DNA of 64,000 nucleotides, from contig NZ_JAKZEW010000006.1 in NCBI RefSeq assembly GCF_022548875.1, positions 43,108-107,107 on the forward strand, read 5' to 3'. The stretch is from Glycomyces sp. L485. Its GTDB lineage: Bacteria > Actinomycetota > Actinomycetes > Mycobacteriales > Micromonosporaceae. Both the position numbers and the translations under genes were made by a program. The notes under the pieces are model-generated. The model worked only from the letters and a program-made list of their open reading frames with translations, was not told the DNA's origin and did not search any database. Positions 43,936 through 52,286 of the stretch are shown piece after piece (position 1 is the first letter of the stretch; every line of letters starts with the position of its first letter).

Positions 43936-44544
43936 TTATTCGGTTATAGGTCTGGTGATCCCGGCTTCGAACTGCGCGAACGACTTCGCTATGACCGCTT
44001 CGAGCGGTTCGGCATCGGGGTCGGCGATCCACTGCTCGTTCGCGATCTTCATCGAGATGAGCGCGCTGCCGAGCACGAGACGCGGATACAGGTCGGTCGG
44101 CTCGGTTCCGGTGGCCTGGGCGACGATGCCGACGGCGTCCTGGAACAGCTCCATGAACTGGCCCGCCTGATGGGTGATCAGGGTGGGTGAATTCCGCACT
44201 ATCGCCTCCCTGCACTGAAGCAGCTGCACGTCGTACGCGTCGCTGAGGTGGAGGCTGATGCACGCGTCGCGCAGCGCGTCCCAGATCGGCTGGTGCCGGG
44301 AGCGCTCGCGGAGATCGTCGAGGAGCTTGCGCGTCATCTCACTGAAGTCGTAGAGGAGCGCTTCCTCCTTGCCGCGGAAGTAGTTGTGGAAGGTGCGCGT
44401 GGACACGCCCGCCGCTGCGGCGATCTCGTCGGGACTGACGGCCTCGATGCCGTCCTTCTCCATGGCGAGGCGGAACGCCGCCTGGCTGAGCGCGGCCTTG
44501 GTGGCGGCCTTCTTGCGCTCGCGGAGCCCGGTCGGTTCTGCCAT
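43936..44544 (-). CDS. TetR/AcrR-family regulator
   Basis: The protein has 202 residues. The helix-turn-helix is IEAVSPDEIAAAAGVSTRTF with HNYFRGKEEALLYDF; the C-terminal ligand domain (about 70-200) resembles MftR/AcrR-type actinobacterial regulators. It probably represses the MMPL transporter 120 nt downstream. The ATG at 44544 lies directly after a promoter, nearly leaderless. Confidence 0.9.
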   Translation of the reverse strand: MAEPTGLRERKKAATKAALSQAAFRLAMEKDGIEAVSPDEIAAAAGVSTRTFHNYFRGKEEALLYDFSEMTRKLLDDLRERSRHQPIWDALRDACISLHLSDAYDVQLLQCREAIVRNSPTLITHQAGQFMELFQDAVGIVAQATGTEPTDLYPRLVLGSALISMKIANEQWIADPDAEPLEAVIAKSFAQFEAGITRPITE

Positions 44545-44551
44545 GAGTGCA

Positions 44552-44580
44552 ACACTAATATGAGTTTCCGCCGTTCACAA
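44552..44580 (-). promoter_or_regulatory. tetR promoter
   Basis: Minus strand: TTGTGA (44580-44575), 17 nt, TAGTGT (44557-44552); +1 would be next to the ATG at 44544. An imperfect palindrome TTCACTCAATGAA (44583-44595) just upstream is a possible autoregulatory site. Confidence 0.55.
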
Positions 44581-44618
44581 GATTCACTCAATGAAATTTT
44601 GCAGAAGGCGCAAGTTTT

Positions 44619-45650
44619 CTAAGTGAGAGGCGTCACACACGAGACGCCGAGGCAGTCCCAGGCGGTGACCGGGACTTCCCCTCCGGTCGGATCGACGAGG
44701 GTGACGACGCCGCCGAACTGACAGGCCACCAGCAGTTTCCCGTCGGATCTGAGCGTCGCGTCGCGCGGCCACGAGGCGCCGGCGGGCACCGAGCGGATCA
44801 GGGCCGGAGCGGCCGGGTCGATGACGGCGACCTGGTCGGTGCCGCGGACGGTGACGTACGCCAGGCCGCGTTCCTCGTCGGGCACCACCGCACCCGGATA
44901 GGGCCGCGGCACGTCCTCGGGCAGTCCGATGTCCGGCAGTGCCGCCAGGTCGGCCGGGTCGGTGCCCGGCAGCGGCAGCCTCGGGCCGAGCTCGAACGTC
45001 CCGGACGAGGCGTCGAAAGAGCCGATGACGACGGCGTTCGCCAGTTCCCCGGCGATGACCGCCCGGTCGCCCACGAAGGCGAGGTGGCGGGGACCGAAGC
45101 CGGGCTCGAAGGCGGTGAACCCGTCCGCCTCCAGTTCCCCGGCCGCGTTGAGCCTGAAGACGTGGACCCGGTCGGAGCCGAGGTCGACCACGAGGACGCG
45201 GCCTGAGCGGCAGACGATCTGGTGGGCGTGCGGGCCTGCTTGGCGGTCGGGGTCGGGACCGGTGCCGACCAGTGGGAACACGTCCGAGGGCGCGTCCAGT
45301 GAACCGTCGGGACCGATCGGCAGGACCGCGACAGAACCGCCGCCGGCGGCGTTGCCGTAGTTGGCGACCAGCAGCCACTCACCGGACGGGTGCACGGCCG
45401 CGTGGCACGGGTTCGCCCCTCCGGTGGCCTGCGCGGTGCCGACCTCCCGCGGGACGAACGTCTCACCGAGGCGCCAGGCCGCTGCGAAGCCCGGCTCGGT
45501 CTCGGTGACGGTGTAGACGGTCCCGTCCGGGCCGCCGGTCGCCACCCAAGAGGGATTCACCGCCGGCGCGGGCGTCGCGAGGCCGTCGGGGCCGGCGACT
45601 ACCAGCCCGGGGCCGCCATCGGTCGTGTAGTCGCCAAGGAGGTACCGCAT
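44619..45650 (-). CDS. lactonase family protein (6-phosphogluconolactonase-like beta-propeller)
   Basis: The protein has 343 residues with repeated propeller blades: HAAVHPSGEWLLVANYG, PHAHQIVCRSGRVLVVDLG, GPRHLAFVGDRAVIAGEL and YPGAVVPDEERGLAYVTVRG. These match the PF10282 lactonase family, which includes YbhE/Pgl of the pentose phosphate route. The substrate cannot be confirmed; a muconate-lactonizing relative is the alternative. The ATG at 45650 lies 8 nt from a TAAGAT box, and no Shine-Dalgarno is seen. Confidence 0.85.
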   Translation of the reverse strand: MRYLLGDYTTDGGPGLVVAGPDGLATPAPAVNPSWVATGGPDGTVYTVTETEPGFAAAWRLGETFVPREVGTAQATGGANPCHAAVHPSGEWLLVANYGNAAGGGSVAVLPIGPDGSLDAPSDVFPLVGTGPDPDRQAGPHAHQIVCRSGRVLVVDLGSDRVHVFRLNAAGELEADGFTAFEPGFGPRHLAFVGDRAVIAGELANAVVIGSFDASSGTFELGPRLPLPGTDPADLAALPDIGLPEDVPRPYPGAVVPDEERGLAYVTVRGTDQVAVIDPAAPALIRSVPAGASWPRDATLRSDGKLLVACQFGGVVTLVDPTGGEVPVTAWDCLGVSCVTPLT

Positions 45651-45657
45651 TGAGCCG

Positions 45658-45704
45658 ATCTTAATGGTCGCGAAGCGGCTCTGGCAGATCCCTCGGATTA
45701 GACT
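45658..45704. promoter_or_regulatory. divergent leaderless promoters for lactonase and msrB
   Basis: Plus strand TAGACT (45699-45704) ends 7 nt before the msrB ATG. Minus strand TAAGAT (45663-45658) ends 7 nt before the lactonase ATG. The two genes are only 61 nt apart and neither has a Shine-Dalgarno. Confidence 0.5.
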
Positions 45705-45711
45705 CGATGCC

Positions 45712-46098
45712 ATGACCGACGACAAGTGGCGCGAGAAGCTGAGCGAGGCCGAATACCGCGTGCTGCGCGAGGGCGGCACCGAGGCGCCGTGGACCGGAGA
45801 GTACGTCGACGAGAAGCGCAAGGGCGTCTACCGCTGCCGCGCCTGCGACGCCGAGCTGTTCTCCTCCGACACCAAGTTCGACTCCCGATGCGGCTGGCCG
45901 TCCTTCTGGACCCCGATGGCCGGCGACCGCGTCGAACTGCTCGAAGACCGCAGCTTGGGCACGGTCCGAACCGAGGTCCGCTGCGCCGACTGCGGATCGC
46001 ACCTGGGCCACGTCTTCTACGGCGAAGGCTGGGACCTCCCCGAGGACGCCCGCTTCTGCATCAACTCCGTCAGCCTCACGCTCGAACCGGACGTCTGA
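45712..46098 (+). CDS. msrB: peptide methionine-(R)-S-oxide reductase
   Basis: A 128-residue MsrB. The zinc-site cysteines are 42 and 45 (CRAC) and 91 and 94 (CADC). The catalytic cysteine is Cys116 in ARFCINSVSL, and Cys60 (SRCGWPSFW) is the likely resolving residue. It repairs oxidised methionine in proteins. The ATG at 45712 is selected from the TAGACT box and the family start (KWREKLSEAEYRVLREGGTE). Confidence 0.96.
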   Translation: MTDDKWREKLSEAEYRVLREGGTEAPWTGEYVDEKRKGVYRCRACDAELFSSDTKFDSRCGWPSFWTPMAGDRVELLEDRSLGTVRTEVRCADCGSHLGHVFYGEGWDLPEDARFCINSVSLTLEPDV

Positions 46099-46162
46099 AC
46101 CCGAAACGGCCCCGACTAAGCTCACCTCGAAACACTTCCCCGACGCTGAAGAGAGGGCCGAG

Positions 46163-47707
46163 GTGCAACTCGGGACACTGATCGCGGGCCGCTACCGCCT
46201 GGACGACCGACTCGCCGCCGGCGGCATGGGCGAGGTGTGGCGGGGAACCGACACGCGCCTCAACCGCGTCGTCGCCATCAAGCTCCTGCACTCCGGACTG
46301 TCGGGCAACGACCGGTTCCGCGCCAGGTTCCACCAGGAGGCGCAGGCCGTCGCCGCCCTGCAGTCCCCCGGGATCGTCGCCCTCTACGACTACGGCGAGG
46401 AGCACAGCCCCGAAGGACTCGTCTCCTACCTCATCATGGAGCTCGTCCAGGGCCAGTCCCTCGCCGCCCTCATCCACCAGCGTGGACGACTCTCGCCGGC
46501 CGAGACGATGAAGATCATGGCCACCGCCGCCGAGGCGCTCGACGTCGCCCACCGGGCGCACATCATCCACCGCGACGTCAAGCCCGCGAACCTGCTCGTG
46601 AACGAGGAGGGCGCGGTCAAGATCGTCGACTTCGGCATCGCCTCGGCTCGGGGCCAGGCCGGACTCACCGAGACCGGCACGGTCATGGGGACGCTCTCGT
46701 ACGCCTCGCCCGAGCAGCTCGCCGGCGGCGACCTGTCCGGCGCCACCGACCTCTACTCGCTCGGCATCGTCGCCTACGAGTGCCTCTGTGGCCGCACCCC
46801 GTTCCCAGGCAACGACCCCGCCGCGGTCATCACCGCGCACATGACCGGCCAGCCCGCGCCGCTGCCGCCCGACGTCCCGCAGCCGGTCGCGCAGATCGTG
46901 ATGCGATGCCTCGCCAAGGACCCGCGCCAACGCTTCGGCTCGGCGGGCGAGCTCGCCCAGGCCTGCCGTACCGGCCGCCCCGGCTCGGGCACCACGGCGA
47001 TGCTGACCCCCGCACCGCCCGGAGAGACCTCGCCCGCGACCCGGCCGATGGCCCACGGCGCGGTCCCGGCCTCGACCGGGGCCATGACGCAGGCGATGAG
47101 CCCCGGTGACCAGTCACCGCCGCCGGGCCGCGACCTGCCGCCGCCGCGAGACTTCGAGGAGCCTCAGCGCAGCAAGACCGTCCCGCTCCTCATCACAGTG
47201 ACCGGGGTGCTGGTGCTCATCGTCGCGCTGGTGATGCTGCAACCGTGGTCGCGCGGCGCCGACGACACCGGCGACGTCGGCGACGGCAACAACGCCGCCG
47301 CGACTCCGGCGGACGCGGAGGACTCCCCCGCCGCCGACGAGTCCACCGCCGAACAGGAGCAGCAGGGCTCCGATCAGGAGGACGAGGAGGACGACGAGTC
47401 CGACGACGAGTCGGAGGAGATCGCCGAGGAGACCTCCGAACCCGCCGAGACCGGACCCGAGCTGGCCGAGCTGCCGGACGTGACCGGCGACCTGGTCGAG
47501 GACGCGATCGCCGAACTCAATGACGAGGGCTTCGGGAACGTGGTGACCGAGCCGGTGTCGCAGGGCGGCGCCGAGGAGATCGCCGAGGACGAACTGTGCC
47601 GGGTCGACACCCAGAGCCCGCCGGGCGAGACCGACGCCGGGTACCCCTACAACACCGAGATCACCCTGCGGTACTGGAACGACCCGGTGGCAGGCTGCGG
47701 CGTCTGA
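46163..47707 (+). CDS. Ser/Thr protein kinase with transmembrane segment and PASTA-like domain
   Basis: The protein has 514 residues. The Hanks kinase domain (about 10-275) has the glycine loop LAAGGMGEVW, Lys40, HRDVKPANLL (HRD 136-138), DFG 156-158 and the activation loop LTETGTVMGTLSYASPEQ. Next come a Pro-rich juxtamembrane stretch, one helix (about 335-352) and an extremely acidic extracellular linker (about 360-430). One PASTA-like unit follows (LPDVTGDLVEDAIAELNDEG), ending with two cysteines. The GTG at 46163 has AGAGGG upstream. PknB kinases usually have several PASTA repeats, so this is a reduced form. Confidence 0.92.
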   Translation: MQLGTLIAGRYRLDDRLAAGGMGEVWRGTDTRLNRVVAIKLLHSGLSGNDRFRARFHQEAQAVAALQSPGIVALYDYGEEHSPEGLVSYLIMELVQGQSLAALIHQRGRLSPAETMKIMATAAEALDVAHRAHIIHRDVKPANLLVNEEGAVKIVDFGIASARGQAGLTETGTVMGTLSYASPEQLAGGDLSGATDLYSLGIVAYECLCGRTPFPGNDPAAVITAHMTGQPAPLPPDVPQPVAQIVMRCLAKDPRQRFGSAGELAQACRTGRPGSGTTAMLTPAPPGETSPATRPMAHGAVPASTGAMTQAMSPGDQSPPPGRDLPPPRDFEEPQRSKTVPLLITVTGVLVLIVALVMLQPWSRGADDTGDVGDGNNAAATPADAEDSPAADESTAEQEQQGSDQEDEEDDESDDESEEIAEETSEPAETGPELAELPDVTGDLVEDAIAELNDEGFGNVVTEPVSQGGAEEIAEDELCRVDTQSPPGETDAGYPYNTEITLRYWNDPVAGCGV

Positions 47708-47713
47708 CCGCGG

Positions 47714-48232
47714 TCAAGGCATCTCGGTGACGGCGTTGCCCTCGGCGTCGAGGACGTACCAGACGTCGTTGACGCCCTGGCCGGTCACATCGCCGGGCGC
47801 GACGTCGTTGGCCCAGTAGTACAGCGGGTGGCTGTTGTAGGTCACCTGCATGGAGCCGTCGTCGCGTTCGACCGAGCCGACCAGCGATTCGTCGAGTCCC
47901 TCTGCGACCGAGGCGTCCCCCTCGCCGGTCAGCGGCGGCCAGGCCTCGGCGCACTCGTCGTAGCAGGTCGACTCCCCTCCCTCATCCGGGGTGAACAGGT
48001 AGAGCGTCATGCCGTCGGCATCGGCGATCACCTGGCCGAGCGTCGTGTCCGCCAAGGCGAGCTCGACGCCCTCGGCCGCGCCGTCGGTCTCCTCGGTCTC
48101 AGGCGCGCCGTAGCCAGGGTCGCCATCCGAACCGGAGTCGTTGTCGTCGTCGCCGCAGCCGGCCAGTGCCAGCCCTGCGACGAGCATTGCGGTGGCGGCG
48201 GCGAGGCCGCGGTACTTCGTCTCGATCTCCAT
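47714..48232 (-). CDS. secreted-repeat lipoprotein (Lipoprotein_15-type)
   Basis: The protein has 172 residues. The signal peptide ends in a lipobox LAGC (Cys26), followed by an acidic Gly/Asp linker and two repeats of the secreted-repeat family: TLGQVIADADGMTLYLFTPD with CYDECAEAWPPL, then VTYNSHPLYYWANDVAPGD. The domain's function is unknown; a redox role has been suggested for relatives. It is convergent with the kinase gene, 6 nt apart. The ATG at 48232 is the one that gives a proper signal peptide. Confidence 0.88.
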   Translation of the reverse strand: MEIETKYRGLAAATAMLVAGLALAGCGDDDNDSGSDGDPGYGAPETEETDGAAEGVELALADTTLGQVIADADGMTLYLFTPDEGGESTCYDECAEAWPPLTGEGDASVAEGLDESLVGSVERDDGSMQVTYNSHPLYYWANDVAPGDVTGQGVNDVWYVLDAEGNAVTEMP

Positions 48233-48297
48233 GTCGGTGACGCTATATGCGCTCGCCCTCGATGTCATGGAAATCGGCTCAGGCGACAATGGTCGGC

Positions 48298-50748
48298 ATG
48301 CCCGTCCTACCCGACTTGCCGATCCGGTCGTCCCTGCCCGAACTGCTGCGCGCCGTCGACGCCACCGGGACCGCGGTGCTCGCCGCTCCCCCGGGCACCG
48401 GCAAGACCACGCTCGCGCCGCTGGCGCTGGCGGGGCTGCTTGACGACGCCGCGCCGGCTCGTCGGGTGCTGGTGGCCGAACCGCGGCGGCTCGCCGCTCG
48501 GGCGGCGGCTAAGCGGATGGCGGCGATCCTGGGCGAGCGGGTCGGCGAGCGCGTGGGATACCGGATCCGGGGCGAATCGCGCCGGTCGGCGGCGACGCGC
48601 GTCGAGGTGGTGACGACCGGCGTGCTGCTCAACAGGCTGCTGGCCGACCCGGAGCTGCCAGGCGTCGACGTGGTCATGCTCGACGAGTGCCACGAGCGGC
48701 ACCTGGAGACCGACACCGCCTGCGCGTTCCTCATCGAGACCCGCCAGGTGCTCAGGCCGGAGCTGGCTCTGGTCGCCGCCTCGGCGACCGCGGACGTGAG
48801 GCTTTGGACCGGGCTGCTCGACGGCGCGCCGGTCGTGGAGTCCGAACCGATGCGCCATCCGGTCGAGATGCACTGGCTGCCGCCGAGGGAGCGGATCACT
48901 CCGCCCGACGGCCTGCGGGTCGATCCACGGTTCCTGACGCATGTCGCGCACGTGATCGACCGGGCGCTGGCCGCCGACGACGGCGACGTGCTGTGCTTCC
49001 TTCCCGGTGCAGGTGAGATCCGGCGTGTCGCCGAGACACTCGACTACCTCGATGTCGATATATATCAATTGCACGGGTCGGTGTCGTCGGCCGAGCAGGA
49101 CGCTTCGATGCGCCGGAACCCGCGGCGGCGCAGGGTGGTGCTGTCGACCGACATCGCCGAGTCGAGCCTGACCGTTCCCGGAGTGCGCGTCGTCGTCGAC
49201 GCCGGGCTGGCGCGGCGGCCGATCATCGACCACTCGCGGGGACTGCCGGGCCTGACGACGGTCGCCGCCTCACGGGCCTCGTGCGACCAGCGCGCCGGGC
49301 GGGCCGGACGCGAAGGCCCGGGCGCGGTGTGGCGGTGCTGGAGCGAGACCGAGCACGCCCGCCGACCGGCGCAGCCGACCCCGGACGTCGACTCCTCCGA
49401 TCTGACCTCCTTCGCGCTCCAGGCGGCCTGCTGGGGGACGCCGGTCGCCGAGCTGGCGCTGCCCGCGCAGCCCGCCGCCGGGGCATTGGAGGCGGCCGAG
49501 TCCGCGCTGACCTCGCTCGGAGCGATCGACGCCGACGGCGCCGCGACCGCGCGGGGCAGGACTCTCGCGAAGGTGGGCCTCCACCCGCGCCTGGCCAGGG
49601 CTCTCGTCGACGGCGCGGAACGGGTCGGCACCGCCAAGGCCGCGGAGGTGGCCGCCGTGCTAGGGCTCGACCGGCGCGGGAGGGTCGACGACCTGCTCAC
49701 CCAGTGGCGGAGCCTGCGATCGAGCCGGGACCGCCCGTGGCTGAGCGAGGTCCGCAGGCTGACGTCGAGTGCGCCCGAGATCGACCGCCGGGTGAGCGAT
49801 GACGAGGCGGCCGCGACAGTCGTCGCCCTGGCGTTCCCCGAACGCGTGGCCAAGCGGAGCGGCGGGCAGTGGCGGACCGTGGCGGGGACCGGCGCGGTGA
49901 CCGCCGACGGGTCGTCGCTGGCGGGGAGCGAATGGCTCGCCATCGCCGACGCCGACCGCTCTCCCGGCCGCGCGGCGGCGATCGTCCGCGCGGCCGTGCC
50001 GATCGACGGGGAGCTGGCCTGCGAACTCATCGGCGACCGCGTCGAGGAGCGTGTCGAGTGGGATCGGCAGCGGCGGGACGTGGTCGCGCGCGAGGTCCGC
50101 GCGCTCGGCGCGATCGAGGTGTCCGCGAAGCCGCTGCGCCGGGCCGACCCCGCGCTCATCGGCGCGGCCCTGGCGGAGGGCCTGCGCTCGGAGGGACTGG
50201 GGCTGCTGCGCTGGTCGGAGGAGTCGAAGCGGCTGCGGGAGCGGATGGCGTTCTGCCACCGCCGGATCGGTGAGCCGTGGGCGGACGTTGGCGACGCGGC
50301 GCTCGTGGCCGGCACGGACTGGCTGGAGCCGTGGTGGTCGCGATCGCGCAGGCGCGGCGACGTCGAGGCGATCCCGGTGGCGCAAGCGCTGCGGAACCTG
50401 CTGCCGTGGCAGGCGAACCTCGACGAGGACGCGCCGGAGGCGCTGCCCGTCCCGAGCGGGCGGAGCGCACGCCTCGACTACTCGGGCGAGACGCCGGTGC
50501 TGGCGGTCAAGCTTCAGGAGATGTTCGGCGCGGTGGACACGCCCACGGTCTCCGGGGTTCCGGTCACGCTGCACCTGCTGAGCCCGGCCGGGCGGCCCCT
50601 CGCCGTCACGGCCGACCTCAGGTCGTTCTGGGAGGGCCCGTACCAGCAGGTGCGCAAGGAGATGCGCGGACGCTACCCCAAGCACCCGTGGCCCGAGGAT
50701 CCGTATTCGGTGCCGGCGACCGCCAAGACGAAGCGACGCCTTCGGTGA
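48298..50748 (+). CDS. hrpB: ATP-dependent helicase HrpB
   Basis: An 816-residue DEAH/RHA-type helicase. Walker A is APPGTGKTT (30-38); MLDECHERH is the DExH box; ASATADVRLW is motif III; TDIAESSLTVPGVRVVVDAGL and QRAGRAGREGPG are motifs V and VI. The HrpB-specific C-terminus runs to the end (RGRYPKHPWPEDP). The role of bacterial HrpB in RNA metabolism is poorly known. The ATG at 48298 is preferred; 48289 is a close alternative. The gene contains the palindrome at 49057. Confidence 0.94.
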   Translation: MPVLPDLPIRSSLPELLRAVDATGTAVLAAPPGTGKTTLAPLALAGLLDDAAPARRVLVAEPRRLAARAAAKRMAAILGERVGERVGYRIRGESRRSAATRVEVVTTGVLLNRLLADPELPGVDVVMLDECHERHLETDTACAFLIETRQVLRPELALVAASATADVRLWTGLLDGAPVVESEPMRHPVEMHWLPPRERITPPDGLRVDPRFLTHVAHVIDRALAADDGDVLCFLPGAGEIRRVAETLDYLDVDIYQLHGSVSSAEQDASMRRNPRRRRVVLSTDIAESSLTVPGVRVVVDAGLARRPIIDHSRGLPGLTTVAASRASCDQRAGRAGREGPGAVWRCWSETEHARRPAQPTPDVDSSDLTSFALQAACWGTPVAELALPAQPAAGALEAAESALTSLGAIDADGAATARGRTLAKVGLHPRLARALVDGAERVGTAKAAEVAAVLGLDRRGRVDDLLTQWRSLRSSRDRPWLSEVRRLTSSAPEIDRRVSDDEAAATVVALAFPERVAKRSGGQWRTVAGTGAVTADGSSLAGSEWLAIADADRSPGRAAAIVRAAVPIDGELACELIGDRVEERVEWDRQRRDVVAREVRALGAIEVSAKPLRRADPALIGAALAEGLRSEGLGLLRWSEESKRLRERMAFCHRRIGEPWADVGDAALVAGTDWLEPWWSRSRRRGDVEAIPVAQALRNLLPWQANLDEDAPEALPVPSGRSARLDYSGETPVLAVKLQEMFGAVDTPTVSGVPVTLHLLSPAGRPLAVTADLRSFWEGPYQQVRKEMRGRYPKHPWPEDPYSVPATAKTKRRLR
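49057..49066. repeat. AT-core palindrome GATATATATC, copy 3 (inside hrpB)
   Basis: It is encoded by GAT-ATA-TAT-CAA (Asp-Ile-Tyr-Gln) in a conserved helicase region, followed by TTG. This is a cluster of codons rarely used elsewhere in the gene. It shares CGATATATATCA with copy 2. Confidence 0.6.
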
Positions 50749-50790
50749 ACCTCGCGCCCCTCGCCCGCCGGCCGCCCGAACTCGGTGCCG

Positions 50791-51528
50791 CTACGCGGCG
50801 GAGAGCCATGTCCACTCCTCCACGGGCAGCAGCATCCAGGTCCCCCAGGCCGCGGCGGCGATGGTGAGCACCGAGAAGAAGAAGATCCACGCGCCCGCGG
50901 GGAGCGGGGTGATCCCGGCGAGCTGGTCGGCGTCCGAGGCGCCCGAGCTCCTCCCCCGGCGGCGTCGCGCGCCGAGCTCCAGCACGGGCTTGACCGAGCC
51001 GAGCAGCAGCAGCCACGCCCCGAGGTAGGCGGCGACGGTCTGGACGATCGCGTTGCCGTACCAGGTGGCGGCGAAGACGCCCGCTCCGACGACGAGCAGG
51101 GCCAGAGCGCCGTACCAGTTTCGGATGAACACGAGCATGACCGCCAGGAGCACCAGCGTCACCCACAGCAGTGCGACGATATAGCCCGCGCCGGTCAGGG
51201 CGGCCGCGCCGAGGCCGATGGCGGCGGGTGCTATGTAGCCGGCCAGAAGCGTCATTGCGGCGCCGAAGCCGGTCGGCTTGCCGCGTGAGAAGGTCAGCCC
51301 GGAGGTGTCGGCGTGGAGCCGGATGCCGGTGAGGCGGCGGCGCATGAGCACGGCCATGAGGGCGTGGCCGCCTTCGTGCGCGATGGTCACCAGGCCGCGG
51401 CTCCAGCGCCAGACGGGCGTGTAGAGGACCATCGCGCCCGCGGCGGCCAGGCAGGCCAGCATGATGCCGACGGGAGGGGTCTCCTGCGTCTGGGTCAGGC
51501 GGTCGATGAAGGGGTCGATGATTTCCAC
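50791..51528 (-). CDS. M50 family zinc metallopeptidase (membrane)
   Basis: The protein has 245 residues and about six helices. The HExxH zinc site is in VTIAHEGGHALMAVL (about 48-62), and the second-half motif region GFGAAMTLLAGYIAPAAIG follows. It is usually annotated as an M50 metallopeptidase; the substrate is unknown and it may not be a site-2 protease. The start is GTG at 51528 with GAGGCCCA upstream; the longer reading to 51657 has no ribosome site. It is convergent with hrpB and divergent from the coiled-coil gene. Confidence 0.85.
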   Translation of the reverse strand: MEIIDPFIDRLTQTQETPPVGIMLACLAAAGAMVLYTPVWRWSRGLVTIAHEGGHALMAVLMRRRLTGIRLHADTSGLTFSRGKPTGFGAAMTLLAGYIAPAAIGLGAAALTGAGYIVALLWVTLVLLAVMLVFIRNWYGALALLVVGAGVFAATWYGNAIVQTVAAYLGAWLLLLGSVKPVLELGARRRRGRSSGASDADQLAGITPLPAGAWIFFFSVLTIAAAAWGTWMLLPVEEWTWLSAA

Positions 51529-51629
51529 TGGGCCTCGGCTCTCGGGGTGGGACGCGCGGTGAAGGATACCGAACGCTCGCCCGTATGGTAGAGGTGACGG
51601 CACTTCCTCGACACGGAAGGACAGCCCCG

Positions 51630-52082
51630 ATGGGCACCGACGACCGCCCCGATCCACATCTGAACTTCCTCGAACTGACCGACCAGATCGTGGAGGACCT
51701 GGCCTTGCACAATCTGAAGGCCCGCGAGAAGCTCCGCGAGGGGATCGCCTGGCTGGAGGCGCGCCGCCTGGACGCCACGTCGGCCGAGAACGCCGACATC
51801 GAGATCCTGCTGGCGCAGTGCCATGACGCGCTGCACCGGATGGAGTCGCTGCGCGACACCTATCAGGACGTGCGGGCCATCAACGCCGCCGCGCACGCCG
51901 AGCACGTGGAGTGGCTGGAGAAGCGGATGCTGGGCGGGACGGAGTCGCCCGAGGAGCTGCGGGCGCGGCAGCAGCGGCTGGACCGGCTGCGGTCCGAGCG
52001 CCGGGACCGGTTGAACGATCTGCGGGAGCACAGCAGAGAACACCAGGAGCGTCGTCCGGAGTCCGACGACACCGGACTGTGA
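51630..52082 (+). CDS. hypothetical coiled-coil protein
   Basis: The protein has 150 residues, almost all charged helix: LNFLELTDQIVEDLALHNLK at the start, a central ADIEILLAQCHDALHRMESL, and a C-terminal Arg/Glu-rich coiled coil (about 95-145). There are no membrane segments and no motif I recognise. The ATG at 51630 has GGAAGGA about 9 nt upstream; an earlier ATG at 51585 lacks one. It is divergent from the M50 gene. Confidence 0.7.
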   Translation: MGTDDRPDPHLNFLELTDQIVEDLALHNLKAREKLREGIAWLEARRLDATSAENADIEILLAQCHDALHRMESLRDTYQDVRAINAAAHAEHVEWLEKRMLGGTESPEELRARQQRLDRLRSERRDRLNDLREHSREHQERRPESDDTGL

Positions 52083-52147
52083 GCCGCGCCGGCGGCGTGG
52101 TTTCCCTGAGTCCCTTGATTCGCGGCCGACAGCTGCGCTGCGACATA

Positions 52148-52210
52148 TTGACATATCTCAATTTCATAGGGTACAACTGGGTCATACCTCAATGAGAGAG
52201 CGCTCTCTCA
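52148..52210 (+). promoter_or_regulatory. GH16 promoter with perfect LacI-type operator
   Basis: TTGACA (52148-52153), an 18-nt spacer and TACAAC (52172-52177) predict +1 near 52184. Immediately downstream, TGAGAGAGCGCTCTCTCA (52193-52210) is a perfect 18-bp palindrome with the central CG of LacI operators, resembling CebR-type sites. The regulator gene is the second gene of the unit. Confidence 0.75.
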
Positions 52211-52286
52211 CGGTTCCCAGCGTGTCGTTCACACCGGAGAGCGGTTTCTCAATCCATCGGCATGAGCGCCGAGAACAGGAGCCGCC

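Noticed and set aside
52237..52250. A second LacI operator before GH16 (GAGAGCGGTTTCTC)
   Set aside because: Arm spacing differs from the perfect palindrome at 52193; only a weak resemblance.
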